Assembly (NCBI GenBank): GCA_040882845.1
Contig: JBBEAM010000015.1
Location: forward strand, 124,001 to 188,000
Origin: JBBEAM01 sp040882845
GTDB taxonomy: Bacteria > Pseudomonadota > Alphaproteobacteria > Kiloniellales > DSM-21159
Direction: 5' to 3'
Length of the DNA stretch: 64,000 nucleotides
How positions within the stretch are numbered: position 1 is the stretch's first letter; every line of letters begins with the position of its first letter. The notes under the pieces are model-generated. The model saw nothing but the letters and a program-made list of their open reading frames with translations, was not told the DNA's origin and made no database searches. Both the position numbers and the translations under genes were made by a program. Positions 41,552 through 49,054 of this stretch are shown here, in pieces.

Positions 41552-42373
41552 TCAGGCCTTGATCTTGTAGCCGCGGCGCACGAGCTGCCAGGCCAGCGCG
41601 AACAGCAGCAGGAATACCGCCGTCAGCACCAGCGCCCCCAGCAGGTTGTCGCTGTCGCTCCAGCCGATGAAGCCGGCGCGGAAACCGTCGATGCCATAGA
41701 ACGCGGGATTGAGACGCAGCGCCTGCTGGCCCAGCTCCGGCAGGCTGGCCAGCGGAAAGAAACTGCCCGAGAGCAGGCCGAGCGGCATCACCAGGAAGGT
41801 CTCCACCGCGGAGGAGCGGTCCCAGGTCCTGGCCCAGAGACCGACGAGAAAGCCCAGGGTGGCGAAGACCAGCGACAGCAGCAGGCCGAACAGGAGGATG
41901 CGTCCCGGATCGGCGATCTGCAGGTCGACCACCAGCAGCGCGGCGCAGACCACGCCGACCCCGGTCAGCAGCCCCATGCTCGCTGCCGAGAAGACATAGC
42001 CGACGACCATTTCGGCTGCGGTCAGCGGCGCGCCGACGATGTCCCCGATCATGCCCTCGAGCTTGTCGTAGATCACCGGAAAGCAGGCGCCGTGGAAGGC
42101 GCTGAGCGCGAGGCTGAAGGCGGCGATGCCCGGCGCGATGAAGGCGCCGAGATCGGGTCCCTGCGGTCCGCCGACGACCCCCTCGAAGGCCGCGTCGCCG
42201 GCGGCCAGGCTGAACACCGCGAGGAACAGCAGGGAGGAGACGATCGGCCCGCCCAGCGCCTCGATCGCGTACTTGATGTAGCGCCGCATCTCCCGCCGGT
42301 AGAGGCTCCACAGCCCGCGCCCGTTGATCGCGCCGAAGACGCGCAGGCGAAAGCTGACCTCGGCGGCGCGCAC
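41552..42373 (-). CDS. ABC-2 type transporter permease (second of a pair)
   Basis: A 273-residue inner-membrane protein of the ABC-2 export family with about six helices. Recognisable parts: LWSLYRREMRRYIKYAIEALGGPIVSSLLFLAVF at the start, the central APLTAAEMVVGYVFSAASMGLL and the late PLGLLSGSFFPLASLPELGQQALRLNPAFYGIDGFRAGFIG. Such exporters handle drugs, polysaccharide or lipids. The start is GTG 42373, one base after the stop of the upstream permease. No ATPase gene is present beside it, so the NBD must be elsewhere. Confidence 0.85.
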   Translation of the reverse strand: MRAAEVSFRLRVFGAINGRGLWSLYRREMRRYIKYAIEALGGPIVSSLLFLAVFSLAAGDAAFEGVVGGPQGPDLGAFIAPGIAAFSLALSAFHGACFPVIYDKLEGMIGDIVGAPLTAAEMVVGYVFSAASMGLLTGVGVVCAALLVVDLQIADPGRILLFGLLLSLVFATLGFLVGLWARTWDRSSAVETFLVMPLGLLSGSFFPLASLPELGQQALRLNPAFYGIDGFRAGFIGWSDSDNLLGALVLTAVFLLLFALAWQLVRRGYKIKA

Positions 42374-42374
42374 G

Positions 42375-43184
42375 TCAGGGCTTCAGATTGTATCCGCGGG
42401 AGATCATGCGGTGCACGATCAGCCACAGCACCAGATTGACCCCGGCCACCGTCAGCGCCCCGACCAGCAGGCTGCTGTCGTGATGGCCGATGAAGCCGTA
42501 TCGGAAGCCGTCGATCAGATAGAAGAAGGGGTTGAGGTGGGCGACGAAGAGCCAGTTCTCCGGCAGGCGGGAGATCGAATAGAAGGTCCCCGAGAGGAAG
42601 GAGAAGGGCACGATCACGAAGTTGGTCACTGCGGCGATGTGATCGAACTTCTCGGCCCAGATGCCGCCGATCATGCCGAACAGCGACAGCATCATCGACG
42701 CCATCAGGGCGAAATAGAGGATCGCCAAGGGACTGTGGATCTGCAGCGGCACGAAGATCCACATGCCCAGCGCGGCGGAGCAGCCGACGATCAGGCCGCG
42801 GCTGATCCCGCCGGCGGCAAAGCCGAGAGTCAGCTCGCTGGCCGACAGCGGCGGCATCAGCACATCGACGATGTTGCCCTGCACCTTGGAAATCAGGATC
42901 GAGGAGGAGGTGTTGGCGAAGGAGTTCTGGATCATGGTCATCATGATCAGCCCCGGCGCCAGGAACAGGGGATAGGGCACGTTGCCGAAGTTGAGGTCGC
43001 CGCGCCCCAGCGCCAGGGTGAAGATCGCCAGGAACAGCAGCGAAGTGATCATCGGCGCCAGCACCGTCTGGGTGAAGACGTTGAGGAACCGCCGCACTTC
43101 CTTGAGATAGAGGGTCCACAGACCCCGCCAGTTGACCACGCCGATGTTGCGCGGCCGCGGAGTCATCTGCGCCATGTCGATCAT
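42375..43184 (-). CDS. ABC-2 type transporter permease (first of a pair)
   Basis: A 269-residue ABC-2 permease with six helices: VNWRGLWTLYLKEVRRFLNVFTQTVLAPMITSLLFLAIF at the N-terminus, SSSILISKVQGNIVDVLMPPLSASELTLG in the middle and FLSGTFYSISRLPENWLFVAHLNPFFYLIDGFRYGFIG near the end. It is clearly related to the following permease, so the pair may form a heterodimeric channel or two homodimers. ATG 43184 is divergent from recX by 68 bases. The partner ATPase is missing from the window. Confidence 0.87.
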   Translation of the reverse strand: MIDMAQMTPRPRNIGVVNWRGLWTLYLKEVRRFLNVFTQTVLAPMITSLLFLAIFTLALGRGDLNFGNVPYPLFLAPGLIMMTMIQNSFANTSSSILISKVQGNIVDVLMPPLSASELTLGFAAGGISRGLIVGCSAALGMWIFVPLQIHSPLAILYFALMASMMLSLFGMIGGIWAEKFDHIAAVTNFVIVPFSFLSGTFYSISRLPENWLFVAHLNPFFYLIDGFRYGFIGHHDSSLLVGALTVAGVNLVLWLIVHRMISRGYNLKP

Positions 43185-43252
43185 GCGCGTTCACATAGAA
43201 CGCCAAGCGCGCAGGTGCAAGCGGCGCAAGGTCATGGCATCTTTTCCCGGCC

Positions 43253-43837
43253 ATGAGCAATCGCACGAAAGACCGGGGGCCACCCAAACCCCGCCAGCCG
43301 AAAAAGGCGACGCCGGCGTATCTGGAGCGATCTGCGCTGTTCTACCTGGAGCGCTACGCCAGCTCGGTGGAGAACCTGCGGCGCAAGCTGACGCAGAAGG
43401 TGCAGCGTTCGGCCCAGGTTCACGGTACCGACCCCCAGGCCGGGCAGGAGGCGATCGCGGCGCTGCTGGAGCGTTTCCAGCGCAGCGGCCTGCTCGACGA
43501 CCGGGTCTATGCCCGCGGCCGCTGCCAGAGCCTGCTGCGGCAGGGGCTTTCCCTGCGCGGCATCCGCAGCCGTCTGCGCGCCAAGGGCGTGGCCGAGGAG
43601 ATCGTCGAGGAGGTGCTGGAGGAACTGGAGGAAGACCGCGGCGGTCTCGATCTGAAAGCTGCCGTCGCCTACGCCCGCAAGCGCCGGATCGGGCCCTACC
43701 GTCGCGCGTCCCTGCGGGCCGAAAACCGCGAGCGCGATCTGGCGGCGCTGGCGCGGCGCGGCTTTTCCTACGGCACGGCCGCGCGAGTCGTAGAGGCCGA
43801 GAGCGCGGAGAGCCTGGAAGCTGGAGAAGGTTTCTAG
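43253..43837 (+). CDS. recX: RecX-family regulator of RecA
   Basis: A 194-residue RecX-like protein that would bind within the RecA filament groove and limit recombinase activity. It has three-helix repeats: ALFYLERYASSVENLRRKLTQKV, IAALLERFQRSGLLDDRVYARGRCQSLLRQGLSLRGIRSRLRAKGV and the last RDLAALARRGFSYGTAARVVE. The N-terminal 20 residues are basic and variable. It is not next to recA here. Its stop shares CTAG with the stop of the convergent methyltransferase gene. ATG 43253 lies next to a weak ribosome site. Confidence 0.85.
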   Translation: MSNRTKDRGPPKPRQPKKATPAYLERSALFYLERYASSVENLRRKLTQKVQRSAQVHGTDPQAGQEAIAALLERFQRSGLLDDRVYARGRCQSLLRQGLSLRGIRSRLRAKGVAEEIVEEVLEELEEDRGGLDLKAAVAYARKRRIGPYRRASLRAENRERDLAALARRGFSYGTAARVVEAESAESLEAGEGF

Positions 43838-44598
43838 GGCGCCTGCCCCAAGGCGGTGAAGACCCGGTGCGGCAGCTTCAGCGGATCCTCGGGGAAGCGC
43901 CGCTTCAGCAGCGCCTCCAGCGCCGCGTCGAAGGCGGCGACGTCCGTCTCGCCGAGACTGCCGCCGATCCCGGCCGAGGCGCGGATACGCCCGCGCCAGT
44001 CGGCGTGGCTGTAGGCGATCTCGCAGTCGTAGCTGAAGGATTCGATCTCGCGGAAGCCGGCCGCCGAAAGATCGGTCAGCCACTCCGGATAGACCCCGGT
44101 GCCGCCGGACAGCGTCCAGAAGGGGTTGTGCATCTGAATCAGCTGCTCGGTCGCCGCAACCGCGTTTTCCGCCAGCGGCAGCCAATCGAAATGGCAGATC
44201 GCGACCCGACCGCCCGGCGCCAGCAGGCGACGCAGCTCGGCGCCGGCGCGCGGCCTGTCGAACCAGTGCCAGCACTGCCCGGCCGTGACCGCGTCGAAGA
44301 TCTTGGCCGGAAGCTCGGTCTGCTCCGCCGGCGCGACCCGGAAAGAGACCTCGAGACCCGCCTGCTCGGCCCGCTGGCGGGCGGCCTCGACCATCTCCGG
44401 CGCGCGGTCGATCCCGGTGACCTGCGCGCCGCGCGCGGCGAACCCGAGCGCCAGGCTGCCGGTGCCGCAGCCGAGATCGAGCAGCCGCTGCCCCGGGGCG
44501 CCGATGCCCCGCGCCGCCAGACGCTCGAACAGGCTGTCGGGAAAGCCCGCCCGATGGCGGGTATAGTCCTGCGCGGTCTTGCCGAAATCGACGTCCAT
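43834..44598 (-). CDS. class I SAM-dependent methyltransferase
   Basis: A 254-residue Rossmann-fold methyltransferase. Motif I is LLDLGCGTGSLALGFA and motif II IDRAPEMVEAARQRA; DAVTAGQCWHWFDRP and LLAPGGRVAICHFDWLP follow in the order typical of the UbiE/Coq5-like or Methyltransf_11 group. The Q-x-WHWFD segment recalls trans-aconitate methyltransferase-like and related small-molecule enzymes. The substrate cannot be assigned. I chose ATG 44598 because homology begins with FGKTAQDYTRHRAGFP; the frame remains open upstream without similarity. Its stop overlaps the recX stop. Confidence 0.8.
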   Translation of the reverse strand: MDVDFGKTAQDYTRHRAGFPDSLFERLAARGIGAPGQRLLDLGCGTGSLALGFAARGAQVTGIDRAPEMVEAARQRAEQAGLEVSFRVAPAEQTELPAKIFDAVTAGQCWHWFDRPRAGAELRRLLAPGGRVAICHFDWLPLAENAVAATEQLIQMHNPFWTLSGGTGVYPEWLTDLSAAGFREIESFSYDCEIAYSHADWRGRIRASAGIGGSLGETDVAAFDAALEALLKRRFPEDPLKLPHRVFTALGQAP

Positions 44599-44741
44599 GG
44601 CGGCGAAGCTAGCAGAATTCGCGCCGCCTGGAAGGCCGCCGCGTCGCGCCGCGCGCGGCGCCGACGCTGCGGGGGGCTGTTCAGCGCCCCTGCGATGCCC
44701 CATCTTGATCCAGGATGACCTGCCAAAGGGAGAGTACAGCC

Positions 44742-45227
44742 ATGCGGATCGCCCCAACCCTCACCTCGCGCGCGGCGGCGGCCCTGCTCGCTTTCGGTCT
44801 CGCTTTCGGGACCGCCGGCGGTACCTGGGCCATGGGCTCGGACTCCTCGACCAGCTCGGCAAGCGACAGCTCCTATGCCACCGGCGAGGAGCTGATCGCC
44901 CAGGGAGACTACGCCGCCGCCATTGAGGAGCTCGGCGTGGCGCTGGAAGAGTCCCCGCAAAACGCCGACGTGCTCAATTACCTGGGCTATGCCCACCGCA
45001 AGCTGGGCAACTACGGCGAAGCCGAGGACTATTACCTGCGGGCCCTGGAGATCGAACCCGAGCACAAGGGCGCCAACGAATATCTCGGGGAGCTCTATCT
45101 CGAGACCGGCCGGCCGGAACTGGCGGAGGAGCGCCTCGAGGTGCTCGACGGCGCCTGCTTCTTCGGCTGCGAGGAATACGACGCGCTGAAGCAGGCCATC
45201 GAGGCTCACAAGGCCGCGCAGGGTTAG
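44742..45227 (+). CDS. exported TPR protein
   Basis: A 161-residue protein with a signal peptide (about residues 1-34, ending GTAGGTWA) and two to three tetratricopeptide repeats: ATGEELIAQGDYAAAIEELGVALEESPQ, ADVLNYLGYAHRKLGNYGEAEDYYLRALEIEPE and ANEYLGELYLETGRPELAEERLEVL. Two cysteines in GACFFGCEEY near the end could form a disulfide in the periplasm. TPR proteins mediate protein contacts; the partner is unknown. ATG 44742 follows AAAGGGAGAG. It is convergent with the Fe-S cyclase gene, with seven bases between the stops. Confidence 0.85.
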   Translation: MRIAPTLTSRAAAALLAFGLAFGTAGGTWAMGSDSSTSSASDSSYATGEELIAQGDYAAAIEELGVALEESPQNADVLNYLGYAHRKLGNYGEAEDYYLRALEIEPEHKGANEYLGELYLETGRPELAEERLEVLDGACFFGCEEYDALKQAIEAHKAAQG

Positions 45228-45234
45228 GCTTGGC

Positions 45235-46902
45235 CTAGAAACCGGCCTCCGCCAGACTGCGCGCATCGGCGAAGGCGCGCACGTCGAGCGGCGCGGCGCG
45301 GCCGCGGATCGCCACCTCGTGCGTCTCGCCGAGCGTGGCGGAGAGGCCGCTGTGGCGCAGCACCGCCTCGGAGACCACCAGCTGCGCGGCGTAGTCCTTG
45401 GTCAGGCTTTCCAGGCGGCTGGCGGTGTTCACCGCGTCGCCGATGGCGGTGACGCCGACGGCGGCGCCGTAGCCCATCTCGCCGACGATCACCGCGCCAA
45501 GATGCACGCCGATGCCGATGCGCAGCGGCTGCGGCAGGTCGCTGGCCAGGGTGGCGTTGATCTCCTCGATCGCCTCGGCCATGCGCTGGGCCGCTTCCAG
45601 AGCGCTCCGGCAGGCCGCCTCGATCGGCTGCTCGAGGCCGAACAGGGCCATCACCCCGTCGCCGATGAACTTGTCGACATGCCCGCCGGCCTCCTCGATC
45701 GCCTGACCGGTGGCGCGAAAATAGCGATTCAGCAGGAAGACCACGTCGTAGGGCAGCTTTTGCTCCGCCAGGCTGGTGAAGCCGCGCAGATCGGCGAAGA
45801 GGATCACCACCTCGCGCTCGCTGCCCTGCAGATGCCCGGCGGCGCCGAAGGCGTCGCGCGCCGTCGCGGCGGCGGGAAGCAGCGGAGTCACCGTGACCGC
45901 GCTCCCCGGCCGGGTCTGACAAGCCAGGCGGACCCGCGCACCCAGGCCCAGACGGTCCAGCACCTTGCGCTCGGCTTCGCTCGGCACCGGCAGATCCTCC
46001 AGCCCCCGGGACACCTCGACCCGGCAGGTCGAGCAGCGCCCTCGCCCGCCGCAGAGCGAGGCATGGGGGATGCCGGCGCCGCGACTTGCCTCGAGCAGCG
46101 TCGTGCCCGGGGTCACCCGCACCCGCTTGCCGTCGACGTAGGCGATCTCGACCAGCCCGCGCCGCCGTTCGACCAGGCGGCGCAGGGCGCGCGCCGCCAG
46201 CACCGCCAGCAGCAGCCCGAGAAACAAACCTAGAAAGCCGTTCTCCAGCGCGATCAGCAGCCGCAGTTCGTCGCCGCTGGCGAAGTCGATCCGGGCCCTG
46301 GCCTGTTCCAGCCAGGCGGGATCGGCCGCCAGGCGCTGAACCTCCCGGCCTCCGGCCAGGACGCCGGCCAGGGAAATCATGGGAAAGACCGTGACCAGGG
46401 CCAGCAGCGGGCTGCGCAGCCGCGCGAACCAAGGCCGGTAGCGCAGCCAGAAATACAGCCCGAAACAACCGTGCCCCCAGGCGACCAGCATCGCCGCGAC
46501 CTGCTGCCAGCCGGACAGCGGGTCGTAGAGGAAGTAGATCAGCAGAACGTAGACATAGCTGCTGTCCACACCGGCAAGGGATTCCGCGGCCCGGGTGCCC
46601 AGAACGTGCAGGATCAGCAGCGGCGGGATCGACAGGCCGAGCAGGAGTTGCGCCAGCTCGGCGCGCGGAATACGGATCAGGTTGCGGCGGCGATAGACGG
46701 CCAGGAAGGCAAGCCCGATGTGCAGCGCGAAGGCGCCGTAGAGCAGACCCATGCCGAGCCAGGTCTGCCAGAAGAACAGGATCACGGCCGCCCCGCGATC
46801 CATGGCCGCGAGCGAGATCAGCCCCAGCGCGTGGTTCAGCAGATGCGTTGCTACGAAGAAGAAAAGCAGCAGACCGCTGGCCAGCCGCAGCTTGCGAATC
46901 AT
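45235..46902 (-). CDS. membrane adenylate/guanylate cyclase with [2Fe-2S] ferredoxin domain
   Basis: A 555-residue three-part protein. Residues 1-235 hold six or more helices with His20, His24, His61, His99 and His144 in or next to them, suggesting a b-type heme as in quinone-linked cytochromes (inference). Residues 250-335 form a plant-type ferredoxin domain with cysteines 284, 290, 293 and 328 (CGGRGRCSTC and ACQTR). From about 362 follows a class III cyclase catalytic domain: FADLRGFTSLAEQ with metal-binding Asp371, KFIGDGVMALFG with Asp415 and DAVNTASRLESLTK near the end. This arrangement suggests redox control of cAMP output. ATG 46902 was chosen; an upstream extension to 46962 adds a basic leader. 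Similar proteins occur in other alphaproteobacteria, so the fusion is not unique here. Confidence 0.88.
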   Translation of the reverse strand: MIRKLRLASGLLLFFFVATHLLNHALGLISLAAMDRGAAVILFFWQTWLGMGLLYGAFALHIGLAFLAVYRRRNLIRIPRAELAQLLLGLSIPPLLILHVLGTRAAESLAGVDSSYVYVLLIYFLYDPLSGWQQVAAMLVAWGHGCFGLYFWLRYRPWFARLRSPLLALVTVFPMISLAGVLAGGREVQRLAADPAWLEQARARIDFASGDELRLLIALENGFLGLFLGLLLAVLAARALRRLVERRRGLVEIAYVDGKRVRVTPGTTLLEASRGAGIPHASLCGGRGRCSTCRVEVSRGLEDLPVPSEAERKVLDRLGLGARVRLACQTRPGSAVTVTPLLPAAATARDAFGAAGHLQGSEREVVILFADLRGFTSLAEQKLPYDVVFLLNRYFRATGQAIEEAGGHVDKFIGDGVMALFGLEQPIEAACRSALEAAQRMAEAIEEINATLASDLPQPLRIGIGVHLGAVIVGEMGYGAAVGVTAIGDAVNTASRLESLTKDYAAQLVVSEAVLRHSGLSATLGETHEVAIRGRAAPLDVRAFADARSLAEAGF

Positions 46903-47069
46903 CGCGGACGCCGTCCCTCCACCCCTTTTGCGAAGGATACGCGCCGCCCGGCACGCCGCCAAGCAGCGAAACGTCGCGCAGGGCAGCCTCGGGGTGGCGA
47001 TCCGCCCTTGCGGCAGCGCCGCGGATATGGAGTGATCGGCCGGCCCGCGAAACCGCCCCAGGACAGCAG

Positions 47070-47987
47070 ATGCCCCGCCCCGCCGCCAGGCCGGACTCCG
47101 AACCTACGGCCGCTCCGGCGAGCCGCCTCACCGCGGGGATCCTCTGCGCCTGCCTCGCAGTGCTGCTGTTCGCCGTCTACAACGCCCTCGGCAAGTGGCT
47201 CGCCGCGGACTATTCGCCCTGGCAGATCATGTTCTTCCGCGGCGTCTTCGGGCTCATTCCCTTCGGCGCCTACGCGCTGATCTTCAAGGGGCCGGGCGTC
47301 CTGCGCAGCCGTCAGCCCAAAATGCAGGTGCTCCGCGCGGCCCTGGGATTCAGCGCCAACCTCTTTTTCATCTACGCCTACCGGCAGATGCCGCTCGCCG
47401 ATGCCATCGCCATCGGCTATGCGGCGCCGATCTTCGTCGTCTTCCTGTCGGTGCCGCTGCTGTCGGAAAAGGTCGGCCTGTGGCGCGCCTCGGCCGCCTT
47501 CGTCGGCTTCGGTGGGGTTCTGATGATCGCCCAGCCGGGCGCCGGCCTGCTGTCCTCCGGCGCGCTCTACGCCATGGCCGGGACGCTCTGCTATGCACTG
47601 CTGCTGATCGTCACGCGGCGCGTCGGCAGCTCCGACAGCGCGCTCTGCACGGTGCTGATCTCGACCGGCCTCTACACCCTGGCGGCGGCGACGCTGATGC
47701 CCAGCCTCTGGGTCACGCCGAGCCTGAACGACCTGGCGCTGCTCGCCGCCGTCGGCCTGGTGGCAACCACGGCGATGCTGCTCTTCGCCTTCGCCTTCCG
47801 CCATGCCGAAGCTGCCGTGATCGCGCCCTTCGATTACCTCTCGATGCTCTGGGCCGCGCTGCTGGGCTACCTGGTCTGGGGAGAGGTCCCCTCGGCCTGG
47901 GCGGCCGCTGGAATGGCGACGATTATCGGCTCCGGCCTTGTCATCATGGCGCGCGAGCGCCTGCGCCGCGGCCGCGGTTTGGCCTGA
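47070..47987 (+). CDS. DMT-superfamily (EamA) transporter
   Basis: A 305-residue inner-membrane protein with about ten helices in two EamA repeats: the first begins ACLAVLLFAVYNALGKWLAADYSPWQIMFFRGVFG, the second around YAMAGTLCYALLLIVTRRVGSSDSALCTVLISTGLY. QMPLADAIAIGYAAPIFVVFLSVPLLSEKVG is a conserved signature. Known relatives export amino acids, purines or S-adenosylmethionine-type compounds; the substrate is open. The start ATG 47070 follows CAGGACAG. It is divergent from the Fe-S cyclase with about 165 bases between the starts. Confidence 0.87.
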   Translation: MPRPAARPDSEPTAAPASRLTAGILCACLAVLLFAVYNALGKWLAADYSPWQIMFFRGVFGLIPFGAYALIFKGPGVLRSRQPKMQVLRAALGFSANLFFIYAYRQMPLADAIAIGYAAPIFVVFLSVPLLSEKVGLWRASAAFVGFGGVLMIAQPGAGLLSSGALYAMAGTLCYALLLIVTRRVGSSDSALCTVLISTGLYTLAAATLMPSLWVTPSLNDLALLAAVGLVATTAMLLFAFAFRHAEAAVIAPFDYLSMLWAALLGYLVWGEVPSAWAAAGMATIIGSGLVIMARERLRRGRGLA

Positions 47988-48166
47988 CGGGCATGGCTGC
48001 TTGGCCGTGCGGGCGGTTGCGAAGGCGAGCGGCGCTACCCATCCTAAACTCAGGACGTCACGGAAAGTGAGTCCGCAAGGCTCGCAAAAGACGCTAGTAT
48101 CCCGCAAGATTTGGCGGCCAAGGTCCCCGCGAGAGGCCGATCCGCACTGGCTCACAGGAGGAAAAA

Positions 48167-48802
48167 ATGGCACTACGCCTCGGCGACACCGTTCCCAATT
48201 TCCAGGCAGAGACGACGGAAGGCCCGCTCGACTTCTACGAGTGGAAGGGCGATAGCTGGGCTATCCTGTTTTCCCATCCCAAGGATTTCACCCCGGTCTG
48301 CACCACGGAGCTCGGCTACATGGCCGGTCTCAAGCCGGAGTTCGAGAAGCGCAACGTCAAGATCGTCGGCTTGAGCGTCGATCCAACCGATTCCCACACC
48401 GCATGGGCGAAGGACATCGAGGAGACTCAGGGGCACGCGCTGAACTACCCGCTGATCGCCGACCATAACCGCAAGGTCGCCGACCTCTACGACATGGTGC
48501 ATCCCAACGCCAACGACACCATGACCGTGCGCTCGGTCTTCGTGATCGGACCGGACAACAAGCTGAAGCTGACTCTGACCTACCCGGCCAGCACCGGCCG
48601 CAACTTCGACGAGATCCTGCGGGTGATCGACTCCCTGCAGCTCACCTCCAAGCATCAGGTGGCGACGCCGGTGAACTGGAAGAACGGCGAGGATGTGATC
48701 ATCGTCCCCGCGGTCAGCGACGAGGACGCCAAGGGGAAGTTCCCCGGCGGCTGGAAGACCGTGAAGCCCTATCTGCGGATCGTGCCGCAGCCGGGCAAGT
48801 AA
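48167..48802 (+). CDS. 1-Cys peroxiredoxin (Prx6 type)
   Basis: A 211-residue peroxiredoxin reducing hydrogen and organic peroxides. The peroxidatic Cys45 lies in HPKDFTPVCTTELG. No resolving Cys is seen further along the chain, and the long C-terminal extension (VATPVNWKNGEDVIIVPAVSDEDAKGKFPGGW) is the Prx6-type dimerisation tail. A perfect CAGGAGG site precedes ATG 48167. A strong terminator follows 25 bases after the stop. No reductase gene is adjacent. Confidence 0.95.
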   Translation: MALRLGDTVPNFQAETTEGPLDFYEWKGDSWAILFSHPKDFTPVCTTELGYMAGLKPEFEKRNVKIVGLSVDPTDSHTAWAKDIEETQGHALNYPLIADHNRKVADLYDMVHPNANDTMTVRSVFVIGPDNKLKLTLTYPASTGRNFDEILRVIDSLQLTSKHQVATPVNWKNGEDVIIVPAVSDEDAKGKFPGGWKTVKPYLRIVPQPGK

Positions 48803-48827
48803 GCTTCCTCAAGGCTTGAAGACCCAA

Positions 48828-48855
48828 GGGCCGGCGGTGAACGCCGGCCCTTTTT
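48828..48855 (+). terminator. intrinsic terminator after the 1-Cys peroxiredoxin gene
   Basis: A 9-bp perfect stem (GGGCCGGCG and CGCCGGCCC) with loop GTGAA, then TTTTT. The sequence is closely related to the hairpins in the 42-bp repeats beyond the gap. Confidence 0.92.
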
Positions 48856-48857
48856 CA

Positions 48858-48957
48858 NNNNNNNNNNNNNNNNNNNNNNNNNNNNNNNNNNNNNNNNNNN
48901 NNNNNNNNNNNNNNNNNNNNNNNNNNNNNNNNNNNNNNNNNNNNNNNNNNNNNNNNN
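48858..48957. other. assembly gap (100 N)
   Basis: Exactly 100 N characters, the usual placeholder for a gap of unknown length. It separates the peroxiredoxin terminator from tandem 42-bp repeats that carry a similar hairpin, so the missing sequence is probably more copies of that repeat, which short reads cannot resolve. Confidence 0.98.
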
Positions 48958-49054
48958 TTGCTATTCGGCGAGGCCGGCGGTGAGCGTCGGCCCTTTTCAT
49001 TGCTATTCGGCGAGGCCGGCGGTGAGCGTCGGCCCTTTTCATTGCTATTCGGCG
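48958..49054. repeat. tandem 42-bp repeat carrying a terminator hairpin
   Basis: Two identical 42-bp units (48958-48999 and 49000-49041) followed by the first 13 bases of a third, which is the true 3' end of the RND permease gene. Each unit begins TTGCTATTCGGCG, a copy of the last codons and stop of that gene read on the other strand, and then holds a hairpin (GGCCGGCG, GTGA, CGTCGGCC) with TTTT. The unit length is 14 codons, so it keeps frame on both strands. The left edge lies in the gap, so the copy number is unknown. Confidence 0.92.

Noticed and set aside
48958..49054. Tandem 42-bp units as a CRISPR array or as a coding repeat (14-residue periodic peptide on the minus strand)
   Set aside because: Units are directly adjacent with no spacers. 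The peptide frame is just the consequence of a 42-base unit and contains gene end and terminator sequence.
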